Source: a virus
DNA length: 23,842 nt
IMG/VR virus record: IMGVR_UViG_3300045733_000433
Location: 1 to 23,842 of that record
Reading direction: 5' to 3' (one strand)
Shown: positions 7,180-14,647 of the stretch, piece after piece
Layout: every line of letters starts with the position of its first letter
How positions within the stretch are numbered: the stretch's first letter is position 1
Translations under genes and position numbers: made by a program
Notes under the pieces: model-generated
Seen by the model: only the letters and a program-made list of their open reading frames with translations
What the model was told of the DNA's origin: nothing
The model's database searches: none

Positions 7180-7784
7180 ACTTACAAGAACTAAGGAATA
7201 AGCTGGAGCAACAAAAAGGGAAAAAACAACATCTTGAAAACCTTATAGAAGAAACAAATGAAAAAATACGTATAGATACTATTTATCTACATGATGCAGA
7301 AAAGGCAAGAGAAATAATGAAAACAATTGGTTTAATGACTCAAAAACAATTACAATTTCATATTTCAGATATAGCCTCACTTGCATTAGAAGGTGTTTTT
7401 CCTAAACCATATAAACTTGTCTTAGATTTTGTAGAACGCAGAAATAAAACAGAATGTGATATATGGTTTGAAAGAAATGGAAAACGAATAAAACCTTTAC
7501 ACGCAGCAGGAGGAGGTACTCTTGATGTTGCATCTTTTGCTTTGCGAATAGCTTGTTGGAGTATGGAAATGGCAAAATCAAGAAATACAATTGTTCTTGA
7601 TGAACCAATGAAATGGGTTAGTGCAGAATATCAAGAAGCTGTTTCTGAAATAATAAAACAAATTTCTAATAAATTAGGAATCCAATTTATCATTACAACT
7701 CATTCTCCTGTATTAGCATCTTATGCTGATAAAATATTTAAAGTACGCATTAAAAATGGAATAAGTAAAGTAATACAAAATTAG
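7176..7784 (+). CDS. Rad50/SbcC-like ATPase, C-terminal half
   Basis: A 202-residue protein that supplies what the N-half at 3797-4876 lacks. Residues about 3-50 are coiled-coil. The ABC/SMC signature region is AAGGGTLDVASFALR (110-124), in place of LSGGE. Walker B is NTIVLDEP (137-144, catalytic E143) and the H-loop is FIITTHSP (H176). A D-loop-like segment follows Walker B. ATP hydrolysis would need the Walker A of the N-half in trans. The start is ATG 7176, overlapping the upstream stop as ATGA; an upstream TTG at 7116 would add 20 residues that only overlap the membrane-protein gene. No zinc hook is present in this half, consistent with a break near the hook. Confidence 0.86.
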   Translation: MNLQELRNKLEQQKGKKQHLENLIEETNEKIRIDTIYLHDAEKAREIMKTIGLMTQKQLQFHISDIASLALEGVFPKPYKLVLDFVERRNKTECDIWFERNGKRIKPLHAAGGGTLDVASFALRIACWSMEMAKSRNTIVLDEPMKWVSAEYQEAVSEIIKQISNKLGIQFIITTHSPVLASYADKIFKVRIKNGISKVIQN

Positions 7785-7790
7785 AAAATA

Positions 7791-7946
7791 ATGATACGAC
7801 CAAAATATGTAAAAATCGAAATTGAATGGATTGATGAAGCTGGTACAATTTGTTCCGTTAAATATGATGAAACAGAATTAGAAGTAGCAGAAACGTTATT
7901 AGGTTTAATGACTGGTAATATAAATGAAGAGGATTTAAAACCTTAA
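7791..7946 (+). CDS. 51-aa acidic small protein
   Basis: ATG 7791 to TAA 7946, six bases after the ATPase C-half. Begins with alternating hydrophobic residues (VKIEIEWI), then an acidic helix-like part ending NINEEDLKP. No known family; coding status is inferred from spacing and open frame. Confidence 0.5.
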   Translation: MIRPKYVKIEIEWIDEAGTICSVKYDETELEVAETLLGLMTGNINEEDLKP

Positions 7947-7955
7947 AACGATTAA

Positions 7956-8180
7956 ATGAAATGGACACCAATTAAAGATGTTAAAATTGAGAACATCATA
8001 AAAGAAATAAAGAAACCAAGAAGTTGTATGCCCATAGTAACTAAAAAACAAATGAAAAAAACTTGTCAAATAGAAGATTGTGTTTATCCAGATTGGGAGG
8101 GTGGTTTTAGCACAGGCAAACATAATTTTGATAAAGATGGTTTTTGTACAACTTGTGGAAAAACTAAAGAACAAATATGA
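7956..8180 (+). CDS. Small protein with possible zinc ribbon (74 aa)
   Basis: The C-terminal half has cysteines in a paired pattern: C37 and C42, then C64-x2-C67 (FCTTCGK), with a histidine between. This would suit a single small zinc site, though the first pair has four residues between its cysteines rather than the usual two. The first half is basic. It is joined to the HAD gene by an ATGA overlap. Confidence 0.6.
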   Translation: MKWTPIKDVKIENIIKEIKKPRSCMPIVTKKQMKKTCQIEDCVYPDWEGGFSTGKHNFDKDGFCTTCGKTKEQI

Positions 8181-8698
8181 TAAAAGCTAATATTAATATT
8201 ATTTTTCTGGACATTGATGGTGTTATGAATAGTGAGAACTATTTCCATAATGGACCAGAATCCCTTACTTGGGATATGTTTAATCCAGATTCAGTTCAAC
8301 TTCTTAATGAATTAACTGATTTAACCAATGCCAAAATTATAATAACATCTGATTGGCGTAAACAACATCATATATTTGAAATTATAGGAATATTTCAACG
8401 AAACAAAGTTAAAGCAGATATTATTGGTGAAGCACCAATTATTAGATTTGAAAAGGCGTATTCTTTTCTATCAGTACCACGTGGTCTTGAAATTTATCAA
8501 GCATTATTAAACATTCAACAAGCAAGACCTAATGAAAGTATAAACTATGTTATTTTAGATGATGATGATTCTGGTATTTTATGTTTTCAAAAAGATAATT
8601 TTGTAAAAATAGAACCAATATGTGGATTCATTAATATATCAAAAATGATAGAGGCAAGAGATATATTATTAAGGAACAATTATAACAACGTAAAATGA
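8177..8698 (+). CDS. HAD-superfamily phosphatase-like protein
   Basis: A 173-residue HAD-fold protein. Motif I is FLDIDGVMN (nucleophile D12, acid D14). Motif II is IITSDW (S58). PRGLEIYQAL (101-110) lies where motif III is expected, but the usual lysine is not obvious. Motif IV is VILDDDDS (D128-D131). The short form without a large cap, with the ITSDWR element, resembles the HAD domains that appear in phages and in RNA-repair (Swiss Army Knife) proteins. Possible roles are end-phosphate removal from RNA or DNA, or nucleotide dephosphorylation; the substrate cannot be read from the sequence. Confidence 0.8.
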   Translation: MIKANINIIFLDIDGVMNSENYFHNGPESLTWDMFNPDSVQLLNELTDLTNAKIIITSDWRKQHHIFEIIGIFQRNKVKADIIGEAPIIRFEKAYSFLSVPRGLEIYQALLNIQQARPNESINYVILDDDDSGILCFQKDNFVKIEPICGFINISKMIEARDILLRNNYNNVK

Positions 8699-8718
8699 CA
8701 AAAAATTAAAAAATAAAA

Positions 8719-9363
8719 ATGGAAAAAGAAAGATATACTCATCCAAGTTTTGGGCAAATTTATATTGGTAGAGTTTCCTCTGGCGGTAACGGACCTAATT
8801 TTTATGGTTCAGAACTACCACAAAATAATTATATCACATTAGAAGTTTATCAATCTGAAATGGAACGAGAACTTACAAAAGATTGGCATTATACACATGG
8901 ACTTCCGTTAATAAAATTAAGAATGTCAAGTGGACAATTTGCTGAAATGATAACTTCTTTAAATCGAGGTAATGGAACATGCTGTACGATTGAAATGGTG
9001 GACAGAAAATCTGTAGAAAAAATGGCAACCCAAGAAAGTAGAAAAGAATTTGTTCACAGAAAATTCAAGGATAGAATGACTATGTTTGCAAATACTATTC
9101 GTGAAAAACAGAAACAAGCAACCACATTAGTTAAAAAGAAAACATTATCAAAAAAAGACGTACATTCATTATCTAATCATTTAGAATGGTTAACTACAGA
9201 AGTAGAACAAAATATTCCTTATTTTTTAGAATGTTTTCAAGAAGATATGGACGTCGTTATACATGAGGCAAAACTTGAAATAGAAAATGCTATTCAACAT
9301 AAAATAAACGTTCTTGGTTTACAAGAATTACAAAAAGTGAAAAGAATACGTTTAAAAGAATAG
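8719..9363 (+). CDS. Conserved phage protein of unknown function
   Basis: A 214-residue protein that I recognise as a recurring phage hypothetical. Its N-terminal part reads THPSFGQIYIGRV, then NFYGSELPQNNYITL, KDWHY, and a characteristic SSGQFAEMITSLNRGNGTCCT. The first about 100 residues look beta-rich. The second half (from about 105) is helical and lysine- and glutamine-rich, probably coiled. No enzyme motif is seen. In related phages it sits among early or recombination genes, as here. Confidence 0.7.
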   Translation: MEKERYTHPSFGQIYIGRVSSGGNGPNFYGSELPQNNYITLEVYQSEMERELTKDWHYTHGLPLIKLRMSSGQFAEMITSLNRGNGTCCTIEMVDRKSVEKMATQESRKEFVHRKFKDRMTMFANTIREKQKQATTLVKKKTLSKKDVHSLSNHLEWLTTEVEQNIPYFLECFQEDMDVVIHEAKLEIENAIQHKINVLGLQELQKVKRIRLKE

Positions 9364-9365
9364 AA

Positions 9366-9521
9366 ATGAGTCCGGATGAACAAACCACAATACCTGACCT
9401 TAATCCTTGGGGAAACAGAATGACAATTAGAAGTGATTGTGATACTTCAACAGAAAGTTATTCTTTTCATCTGACAGGTACTACCAAAAAAGCAACAATA
9501 GAAAAGAAAAAAAACAAATAA
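9366..9521 (+). CDS. 51-aa small protein
   Basis: ATG 9366 to TAA 9521, starting 2 bases after the preceding stop. Polar, with IPDLNPWGNRM near the start, which is turn-rich, and a lysine tail. It lacks clear secondary structure. Probably a real small gene because of the tight spacing, but the evidence is limited. Confidence 0.45.
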   Translation: MSPDEQTTIPDLNPWGNRMTIRSDCDTSTESYSFHLTGTTKKATIEKKKNK

Positions 9522-9566
9522 AAATTACCTAAAAAAAGAACTCTTAAAAAATTAAAAAAATAAATT

Positions 9567-9869
9567 ATGAAAACACAAATAGACTACAAAATTATTAATT
9601 TAAAAGTAGGAACGACAATAGAACAAATTCGTACAGATAAAAACATGACCCAAGAAAAACTTGCCAAAGAAGTAAAAATGAACAGGTGTTCCATCGCTAA
9701 TATGGAATCAGGAAGACAAGCAATAAATTTATCAAAACTTTATGATATTGCATTTGCTTTAGGTGTTTCTCCAGCTTCCCTATTACCAAATATGGGTTGG
9801 TATCAAGAAAATAAAAATAAGAAATTAAGAAAAGTGGTTTCAATTGAAGTAATAGAAGACTTATCATGA
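9567..9869 (+). CDS. XRE-family helix-turn-helix protein
   Basis: A 100-residue protein with an N-terminal HTH_3/Cro-C1-type domain at about 17-72. Landmarks are IEQIRTDKNMTQEKLAKEV, then the recognition helix RCSIANMESGR, then LSKLYDIAFALGVSPASLL, which closes the five-helix fold. Such proteins bind operators as dimers and often act as phage repressors or regulators. A short basic tail follows (ENKNKKLRKV). A 45-base gene-poor spacer precedes it. It overlaps the next membrane-protein gene by ATGA, so the two are coupled. Which operator it binds is not shown; the tandem repeat at 10657-10676 is one place to look. Confidence 0.85.
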   Translation: MKTQIDYKIINLKVGTTIEQIRTDKNMTQEKLAKEVKMNRCSIANMESGRQAINLSKLYDIAFALGVSPASLLPNMGWYQENKNKKLRKVVSIEVIEDLS

Positions 9870-10030
9870 AAAAAATATTAGGATATTTTATAATAATAGC
9901 CATTATTGCATTTTTATATATTGCAACTGGAATTACTTATGGATTTATTGTTTCCACTTTGGCATGGTTATCTTCTATTGGACTTTGTTGGTTGTTTGTA
10001 TTTGGTGTATCTTTAATAAATAATAAATAA
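9866..10030 (+). CDS. 54-aa membrane protein
   Basis: Nearly all hydrophobic, with two membrane-spanning stretches (about residues 4-28 and 30-51), a lysine-rich start and a short polar end. It is translationally coupled to the HTH gene through ATGA. It could be a holin-like or exclusion protein. No family recognised. Confidence 0.6.
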   Translation: MKKILGYFIIIAIIAFLYIATGITYGFIVSTLAWLSSIGLCWLFVFGVSLINNK

Positions 10031-10031
10031 A

Positions 10032-10280
10032 ATGGCAAAATTAGAATCTAATTTTAAATTAAAAGTCAACACACAGGAAATAGCAAATGCTTTTGCTCAA
10101 TTTGGAAGAGCAGTAGGTAAAATGGACAAAACTATTGGTGATTTACAGGCTGCTATGATTGAAGTAGATAGAACCGTAGCAGCACTATCCAAAGTAAAAG
10201 TAAAGGTAGAAACTGTAAACAAAAAAGAAAATTGGTTTAAAAGATTACTTATAAAAATATTTGGTTTAAAGAATGATTAA
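10032..10280 (+). CDS. Small helical protein with basic amphipathic tail (82 aa)
   Basis: Residues 12-60 have heptad-like hydrophobic spacing (FGRAVGKMDKTIGDLQAAM), suggesting a coiled coil. The C-terminus NWFKRLLIKIFGL is an amphipathic, membrane-binding-like helix. It follows the small membrane protein by 1 base. Function unknown; a membrane-associated role is an inference from the tail only. Confidence 0.6.
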   Translation: MAKLESNFKLKVNTQEIANAFAQFGRAVGKMDKTIGDLQAAMIEVDRTVAALSKVKVKVETVNKKENWFKRLLIKIFGLKND

Positions 10281-10298
10281 AAATTAAACTAATTTGAA

Positions 10299-10457
10299 AT
10301 GGACACAAAACTATTTCCAAGTCGTGAACGTTATTTAATGCGTAAATTTCCTGAATTAGCAGATTCAAAAGTTTTAAAATTAAAACTTAAAGAATACAAA
10401 TTATACAGGGCAATAGAAAATTCAATTAAAAATGTACTAAATACAGGACATTTATAA
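10299..10457 (+). CDS. 52-aa basic protein
   Basis: ATG 10299 to TAA 10457. Helix-rich and basic (PSRERYLMRKFPELADSKVL, then KLKEYKLYRAIENSI). No known family. Position in the operon and open frame are the only support. Confidence 0.45.
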   Translation: MDTKLFPSRERYLMRKFPELADSKVLKLKLKEYKLYRAIENSIKNVLNTGHL

Positions 10458-10469
10458 ATTATAAATAAA

Positions 10470-10643
10470 ATGAAAAAAGTATTAATATTGATTTTGCTGT
10501 TGAGTTTAATCACTTCAGCATGTTCTTCACACAAAGAATATTTGTCGTTTGCACAAAAAGGAAAATATGGTAAGTTTCCGACAAAGAAAAACAAACCAAT
10601 GAAACAACATTATTATTGGACATTTGCACAATGGGGACGTTAA
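10470..10643 (+). CDS. Small lipoprotein (57 aa)
   Basis: Starts with a lysine pair and a hydrophobic segment (VLILILLLSLI) ending in TSAC-SS, a plausible lipobox with C18 as the lipidated residue. The mature part is only 40 residues, basic and aromatic (KQHYYWTFAQWG at the end). It is the last gene before the convergent terminator. Small lipoproteins in this position can be outer spanins or exclusion factors; the sequence does not decide. The -3 residue is Thr rather than Leu, so the lipobox is not perfect. Confidence 0.6.
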   Translation: MKKVLILILLLSLITSACSSHKEYLSFAQKGKYGKFPTKKNKPMKQHYYWTFAQWGR

Positions 10644-10656
10644 AATTTGTTTGTAC

Positions 10657-10676
10657 TGTATTGTCATGTATTGTCA
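10657..10676. repeat. Perfect tandem 10-bp repeat (TGTATTGTCA x2)
   Basis: Two exact, adjacent copies of TGTATTGTCA in the gap between converging operons. Ten bases is about one helical turn, so a bound protein would see both copies on the same face. Function unknown. Confidence 0.8.
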
Positions 10677-10741
10677 GCACTTAAATTTTAATGTTTTTGT
10701 TAGTTACATGTTATTTGCTTACTTTTAACATAAAACAAAAA

Positions 10742-10773
10742 GAAAGGGCGGGAAACAAAAAACCCGCCCTTTC
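10742..10773. terminator. Strong hairpin terminator between convergent operons
   Basis: An 11-bp perfect stem (GAAAGGGCGGG with CCCGCCCTTTC) closes a 10-base A-rich loop. It is the most GC-rich sequence in this AT-rich stretch. On the minus strand it is followed at once by TTTTTGTTTT, so it fits an intrinsic terminator for the structural operon. On the plus strand the U-tract after the stem is weak, but the hairpin probably also ends the leftward genes' transcripts. Confidence 0.88.
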
Positions 10774-10819
10774 ACATTATTAACCAATTAAAACTTTGAA
10801 GAAAACAATTAAAGAATAA

Positions 10820-11188
10820 TTATTCCTTTTTCTTTTTACTTGCAATCCAACTTCTAACAATTTGAATTACTAATCTAACAGCATCAACAAGAACTTGTTG
10901 TTCTTGTTCTTCTTCCAATAATGGAATGTTGATCACCAAATTAAGTGCTGTTGCTGCTTTTTCTTCTGCTAAAGCCCAATCTTTTACTTCAGCAGCATCT
11001 ACAATTTCATTAATTGCTACATCAAGTGTATCGGGGATAACTTTATCCCCATTCTTGTCCACCCAATTAATAACTGCTGTAAATCCTGGTCCATCAAATG
11101 CTTCTGCGTACCAAGGCAATTTAACAGCCTTATCCGCTACATCAACTAAGAACTTTTTGTTCTCCTTGCTAAAAACTTTTCCATCCAT
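10820..11188 (-). CDS. Unknown protein at the end of the structural operon (122 aa)
   Basis: The last gene of the minus-strand operon. A helical protein with LPWYAEAFDGPGFTAVINWV in the first third, a central Ala/Glu-rich helix, and a hydrophobic C-terminal helix (VDAVRLVIQIVRSWI) ending in a lysine run. I do not recognise the family. It follows the tail host-recognition genes, a position often used for lysis, exclusion or virion accessory genes. A 91-base AT-rich spacer without clear features separates it from the FISUMP gene. Confidence 0.7.
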   Translation of the reverse strand: MDGKVFSKENKKFLVDVADKAVKLPWYAEAFDGPGFTAVINWVDKNGDKVIPDTLDVAINEIVDAAEVKDWALAEEKAATALNLVINIPLLEEEQEQQVLVDAVRLVIQIVRSWIASKKKKE

Positions 11189-11279
11189 AACTTTAATTTT
11201 TAAATTGTGATTAAATATTAATTAACTCATTCTACTTAAATAAGTTTAAATAGAATTTTTTATTTCTAATTTTTAGTTG

Positions 11280-12002
11280 TTAAGCAGGAAAACTAAACCC
11301 CGGAGCTACATTGGCGACAAAATTGTTATAAGCACAGCAACCGGCTATTGTTAATGCGGCCCATTCTGCATTTGTAAAATAGTTGGCTGAATTCGCTCCG
11401 TACCATGGAATCACTGTGCCATCATTAAAATGTGTAACTATTAAATTTTGTGCCATCCAAACCTGGTCTCCGATTTTTACAGTTTGGTAAACATTGCCGT
11501 CGAAATCGGTCATGCTGCCGGGGTCGGTGGAATCGTCTTTGATAAGGCGAATTGGGGAACCTTGCGCCATTGGATTAAATGCGTCTGCTTCTAAATCAAC
11601 TGGGGAAACATTCATAAAATAATAATAATGATACCCCAGGTAATCAAAAGCAAAAGTTGTACTTATAATCCAATCAATATTGGTAATATGATTAAATGTT
11701 CCGCCAAATATATCTCTATATCCGCTGCCTTTTAATGAAAATCCTGTGGTGTTTGTTCCTTGCGGGGATTGTTGAAATGTCACTTCGGTACTTCGCAAAC
11801 TTGCAATTTTATCGTTCGTTGTGTTTCCTGTTAAATTATCTATCAAAGTTTGCCATTCAGTCTGACTTGGCACATGCCATCCCGCTGGAGCTATACTTGC
11901 GCCACCTGTTGAATATAATGCTGCATGCCAGTTGAAAAGCAATCCATATCCAACAGGTGTAAATCCGCTAACCGGTTTTGGTATATGTAATATCCTGTGC
12001 AT
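11280..12002 (-). CDS. FISUMP-domain tail protein, circularly permuted
   Basis: A 240-residue protein built from the Fibrobacter succinogenes major paralogous domain (FISUMP, TIGR02145). The segments appear in swapped order. It opens with YGLLFNWHAAL, WHVPSQTEWQTLIDNL, GFSLKGSGYRD and GSPIRLIKDD, which normally close the domain. It then has DFDGNVYQTVKIGDQVWMAQ, NDGTVIP and WAALTIAGCCAYNN, which normally open it. The fold family is linked to C-type-lectin-like surface proteins of Bacteroidota. Its place as the penultimate gene after the tail proteins suggests a receptor-binding or virion decoration role. It starts with a TAATG overlap on the upstream gene. GC is about 42-48% by hand count in sampled lines, far above the phage average. 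Confidence 0.82.
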   Translation of the reverse strand: MHRILHIPKPVSGFTPVGYGLLFNWHAALYSTGGASIAPAGWHVPSQTEWQTLIDNLTGNTTNDKIASLRSTEVTFQQSPQGTNTTGFSLKGSGYRDIFGGTFNHITNIDWIISTTFAFDYLGYHYYYFMNVSPVDLEADAFNPMAQGSPIRLIKDDSTDPGSMTDFDGNVYQTVKIGDQVWMAQNLIVTHFNDGTVIPWYGANSANYFTNAEWAALTIAGCCAYNNFVANVAPGFSFPA

Positions 12003-14644
12003 TACGTACGTGTTAGATTTAGTTTGAAGTGTATTAAAGTTGGCGCTCCGGTATAGGTAGTTGATACTGCCAAAATTACCTTGTTTCCTGCGGCTACTGT
12101 ATTGGCTGCCGTGGCTGCTGTTTCGTCAATGTCGGTGTCAACGGCTACGGCGCTTAATCCGGTTACTGCCGTAGTGCCTATTTTTATGGCTACTGTCAAA
12201 GTTCCTGCATCTACCTGAAAAACTGCGCTGTCGATGATGTAACCAACCAGTGCCTTTAGGTCAAGTACATAATCCTTTGCGATACCGGCCACAATATCCT
12301 CAAAAGTACCATCTATCCAGTCATAAGCATCAGGACTATTTGATATATTCTTTGCATCAATTTCAACTTTAAATCCTTTTGAAGTACCAAATCCAATACA
12401 TTGTTCAATCTGACCTGGAATTAAATTATCAACAGTAACCATTCCACCTAAAACAGTTGAAGATAAAAAATAATATGTCCCTGGAACGTAATTACTAAAA
12501 ACTTCTGGTGGTAAAAATCCCTCACTAATATATTGAAATTCATGATCGTCTATTACTTCAGACACTACTCCAATAGAATAAGAATGTTCCAATACATCAG
12601 CAAGTGCCAAATAATAAACAACTTCATTATTTATAACTTCACATCGTATTACATCTCCAACTTGAAAATCATGATTATCTTGAAATGCAATATTAATATC
12701 TGCTGATTTTTCAGTAATGCCTTGTACAATAGGTATAGAGTCACTTTTATTTGTTACATCCTCAATCTCATCGTATCCTGCCAAAGAACCTGTTATTAAT
12801 TCAACTAAATCAAATTCAATATGTTCATATTTAAAATTTCTTTCATAACTCGCAATAGCATAATACTTGTCTTGTATTTTTATAATATTCCTAAAATCAA
12901 ATGTAACATCTCTATCAAGGACAGTACCATGTAAGAAATTTTTATATGCACTTCGATTTAATAAAATCAAACGAGAACTTAAATCCACAATTTTAATGTC
13001 TTCAGTTCTTCCCCATGTTCTCCAAGAAGAAGAAGGTGTATAACTTCCACCATCTGCAAAGAAGAAAGCAGATGAATCATATACAGAAGATCTATCTAAA
13101 AAACTTAATTCAAGATCTATATCTTCATAACCATCTGTATTGATTTGAAAATAAGATTGTGATATATTAAATTCAATTGGATTTGAAATATTTGCAATAC
13201 CTGTAATTTGTTCAACTTTAAAATCAGCAAGCTCGATAGTTAAGCTATCAAAATGTTTAGACCCTTTTAAAGAATCAATTAAAAATTCAACATTATACGT
13301 TCCATCTCCACGAATTTCAAATAAAGAATCTGCCTGTGTATTAAATCCAATCCAAGCTTCATTTGTATCAGATATAACTTGAGGTGTTCCTAAACTTCTA
13401 TACTCACCCCAAATCCCACTTCGTCCCATTCTTATTTTTATATCTAAATCTTCTAATTTTCCATGTGTAAATAATCCAACATAAGAATCCCAAAGAGTCA
13501 GTCTGAATTTACCTGAAAAACGTATATACTCTCTATTATCTGTTTTTTTCGTTATTGATATATCAGATAATAACCTCATCCAAGGTTGATTTGTATTAAC
13601 AACAACACACAAAAGATTACCACTTGGTTGTTGAGTATGATATTGCCATCTTGCCCCTGAATCATCTGAAAACATCCAAACATTTAACCAATCTGTAAAA
13701 TCGGTTCCTCCATAATCATCTACGCTTGAACTACTTCCCTCTCCTGTTATTATTGTTAAAATGGATTTAAGAGGATGTATCTTTTGTTGTTCAACATAAG
13801 GAATATACAAATAATCAGATAAATCAATTACAGGATCAATTGCAGTTCTTGAAGTTAAGGTTAATTCCCAACTATACAAATACTCAAAACTGGCTAATTC
13901 TAAATGATTTACAATACAATAGAAACCATTATATTGAAATAATTTTGCATTAAATGATTTCAACATCATCTCTAATACATCCCAACATTTTTTTGAAGTT
14001 ATTTTTGTTTTATCTTCACTTTCATTAAAATTATAAAATTTATTAACTCTGGTTAATGCTTTCATAAAAACACAGGTAGGAGAAACTGTATTTTGAAAAA
14101 TTGCTTCATAAGTATTAACCTGTATCTTAAAAGGAAGTTCTAACTGTATTGGAGTTAATGCAAATTTTATAGATTGAAGTAATAATAAAGCCCCTGTTTG
14201 AGGTTCTTCATAAGGTTGATAAAAATTAATTTCTTTCAATTCTGCCAACCCATCTGAGGCTGTAATTTCTATTTCAAAATATGAAGGTTGTTTTTCAAAA
14301 CGCTTTGTCATATTTTCTGGTTTCAAAAACCCAAGAAAAAGAGTATTTCCTCCTGTACTATATTTTACCCTCCATTGTTTATAAGAACTTGAAATCAACC
14401 CTTCAACTTCATCTGCCATGTCAATTGGGAAAACACATTTGAATTGTAAACTCATTCCTTGAATGTAAACTGAATCCCATTCATTTTTAGACATCCCTGC
14501 ATAAGAATAAGAAACTGGATTCTCACCATCACTATTTATTATTTCATAGGAATAGTATTCTACATAATCTACTATGTATATTTCTAATAAATATTCTTTT
14601 TCTAAAATATCTTTATACCTATGATAAAATCGTTGAGTTATCAT
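12002..14644 (-). CDS. Large tail protein (distal tail / tail-tip region)
   Basis: An 880-residue protein placed directly after the tape measure, where siphophages encode distal tail and tail-associated proteins. The first about 450 residues are beta-rich, with features of tail-tip proteins (YKQWRVKYSTGG, FEIEITASDGLAELK). The middle resembles fibre or stalk regions with repeated short strands (GTYYFLSS). The last about 107 residues (GIAKDYVLDLKALVGYII onward, Ala/Thr-rich) look like a separate trimer-type or capping domain, and their DNA (12005-12326) has much higher GC than the rest of the gene. Likely functions are baseplate or tip assembly and carrying the adhesin that follows. No exact family is recognised. 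Confidence 0.72.
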   Translation of the reverse strand: MITQRFYHRYKDILEKEYLLEIYIVDYVEYYSYEIINSDGENPVSYSYAGMSKNEWDSVYIQGMSLQFKCVFPIDMADEVEGLISSSYKQWRVKYSTGGNTLFLGFLKPENMTKRFEKQPSYFEIEITASDGLAELKEINFYQPYEEPQTGALLLLQSIKFALTPIQLELPFKIQVNTYEAIFQNTVSPTCVFMKALTRVNKFYNFNESEDKTKITSKKCWDVLEMMLKSFNAKLFQYNGFYCIVNHLELASFEYLYSWELTLTSRTAIDPVIDLSDYLYIPYVEQQKIHPLKSILTIITGEGSSSSVDDYGGTDFTDWLNVWMFSDDSGARWQYHTQQPSGNLLCVVVNTNQPWMRLLSDISITKKTDNREYIRFSGKFRLTLWDSYVGLFTHGKLEDLDIKIRMGRSGIWGEYRSLGTPQVISDTNEAWIGFNTQADSLFEIRGDGTYNVEFLIDSLKGSKHFDSLTIELADFKVEQITGIANISNPIEFNISQSYFQINTDGYEDIDLELSFLDRSSVYDSSAFFFADGGSYTPSSSWRTWGRTEDIKIVDLSSRLILLNRSAYKNFLHGTVLDRDVTFDFRNIIKIQDKYYAIASYERNFKYEHIEFDLVELITGSLAGYDEIEDVTNKSDSIPIVQGITEKSADINIAFQDNHDFQVGDVIRCEVINNEVVYYLALADVLEHSYSIGVVSEVIDDHEFQYISEGFLPPEVFSNYVPGTYYFLSSTVLGGMVTVDNLIPGQIEQCIGFGTSKGFKVEIDAKNISNSPDAYDWIDGTFEDIVAGIAKDYVLDLKALVGYIIDSAVFQVDAGTLTVAIKIGTTAVTGLSAVAVDTDIDETAATAANTVAAGNKVILAVSTTYTGAPTLIHFKLNLTRT

Positions 14645-14647
14645 TAT

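Noticed and set aside
10644-10819. Possible small RNA or attachment site in the convergent gap
   Set aside because: Apart from the terminator hairpin and the tandem repeat I see no promoter, tRNA-like fold or inverted repeat core to support it.
11280-12002. FISUMP gene as target of a diversity-generating retroelement
   Set aside because: FISUMP-type domains can be such targets, but I see no reverse transcriptase and no template repeat in this window; it may be tested with the rest of the genome.
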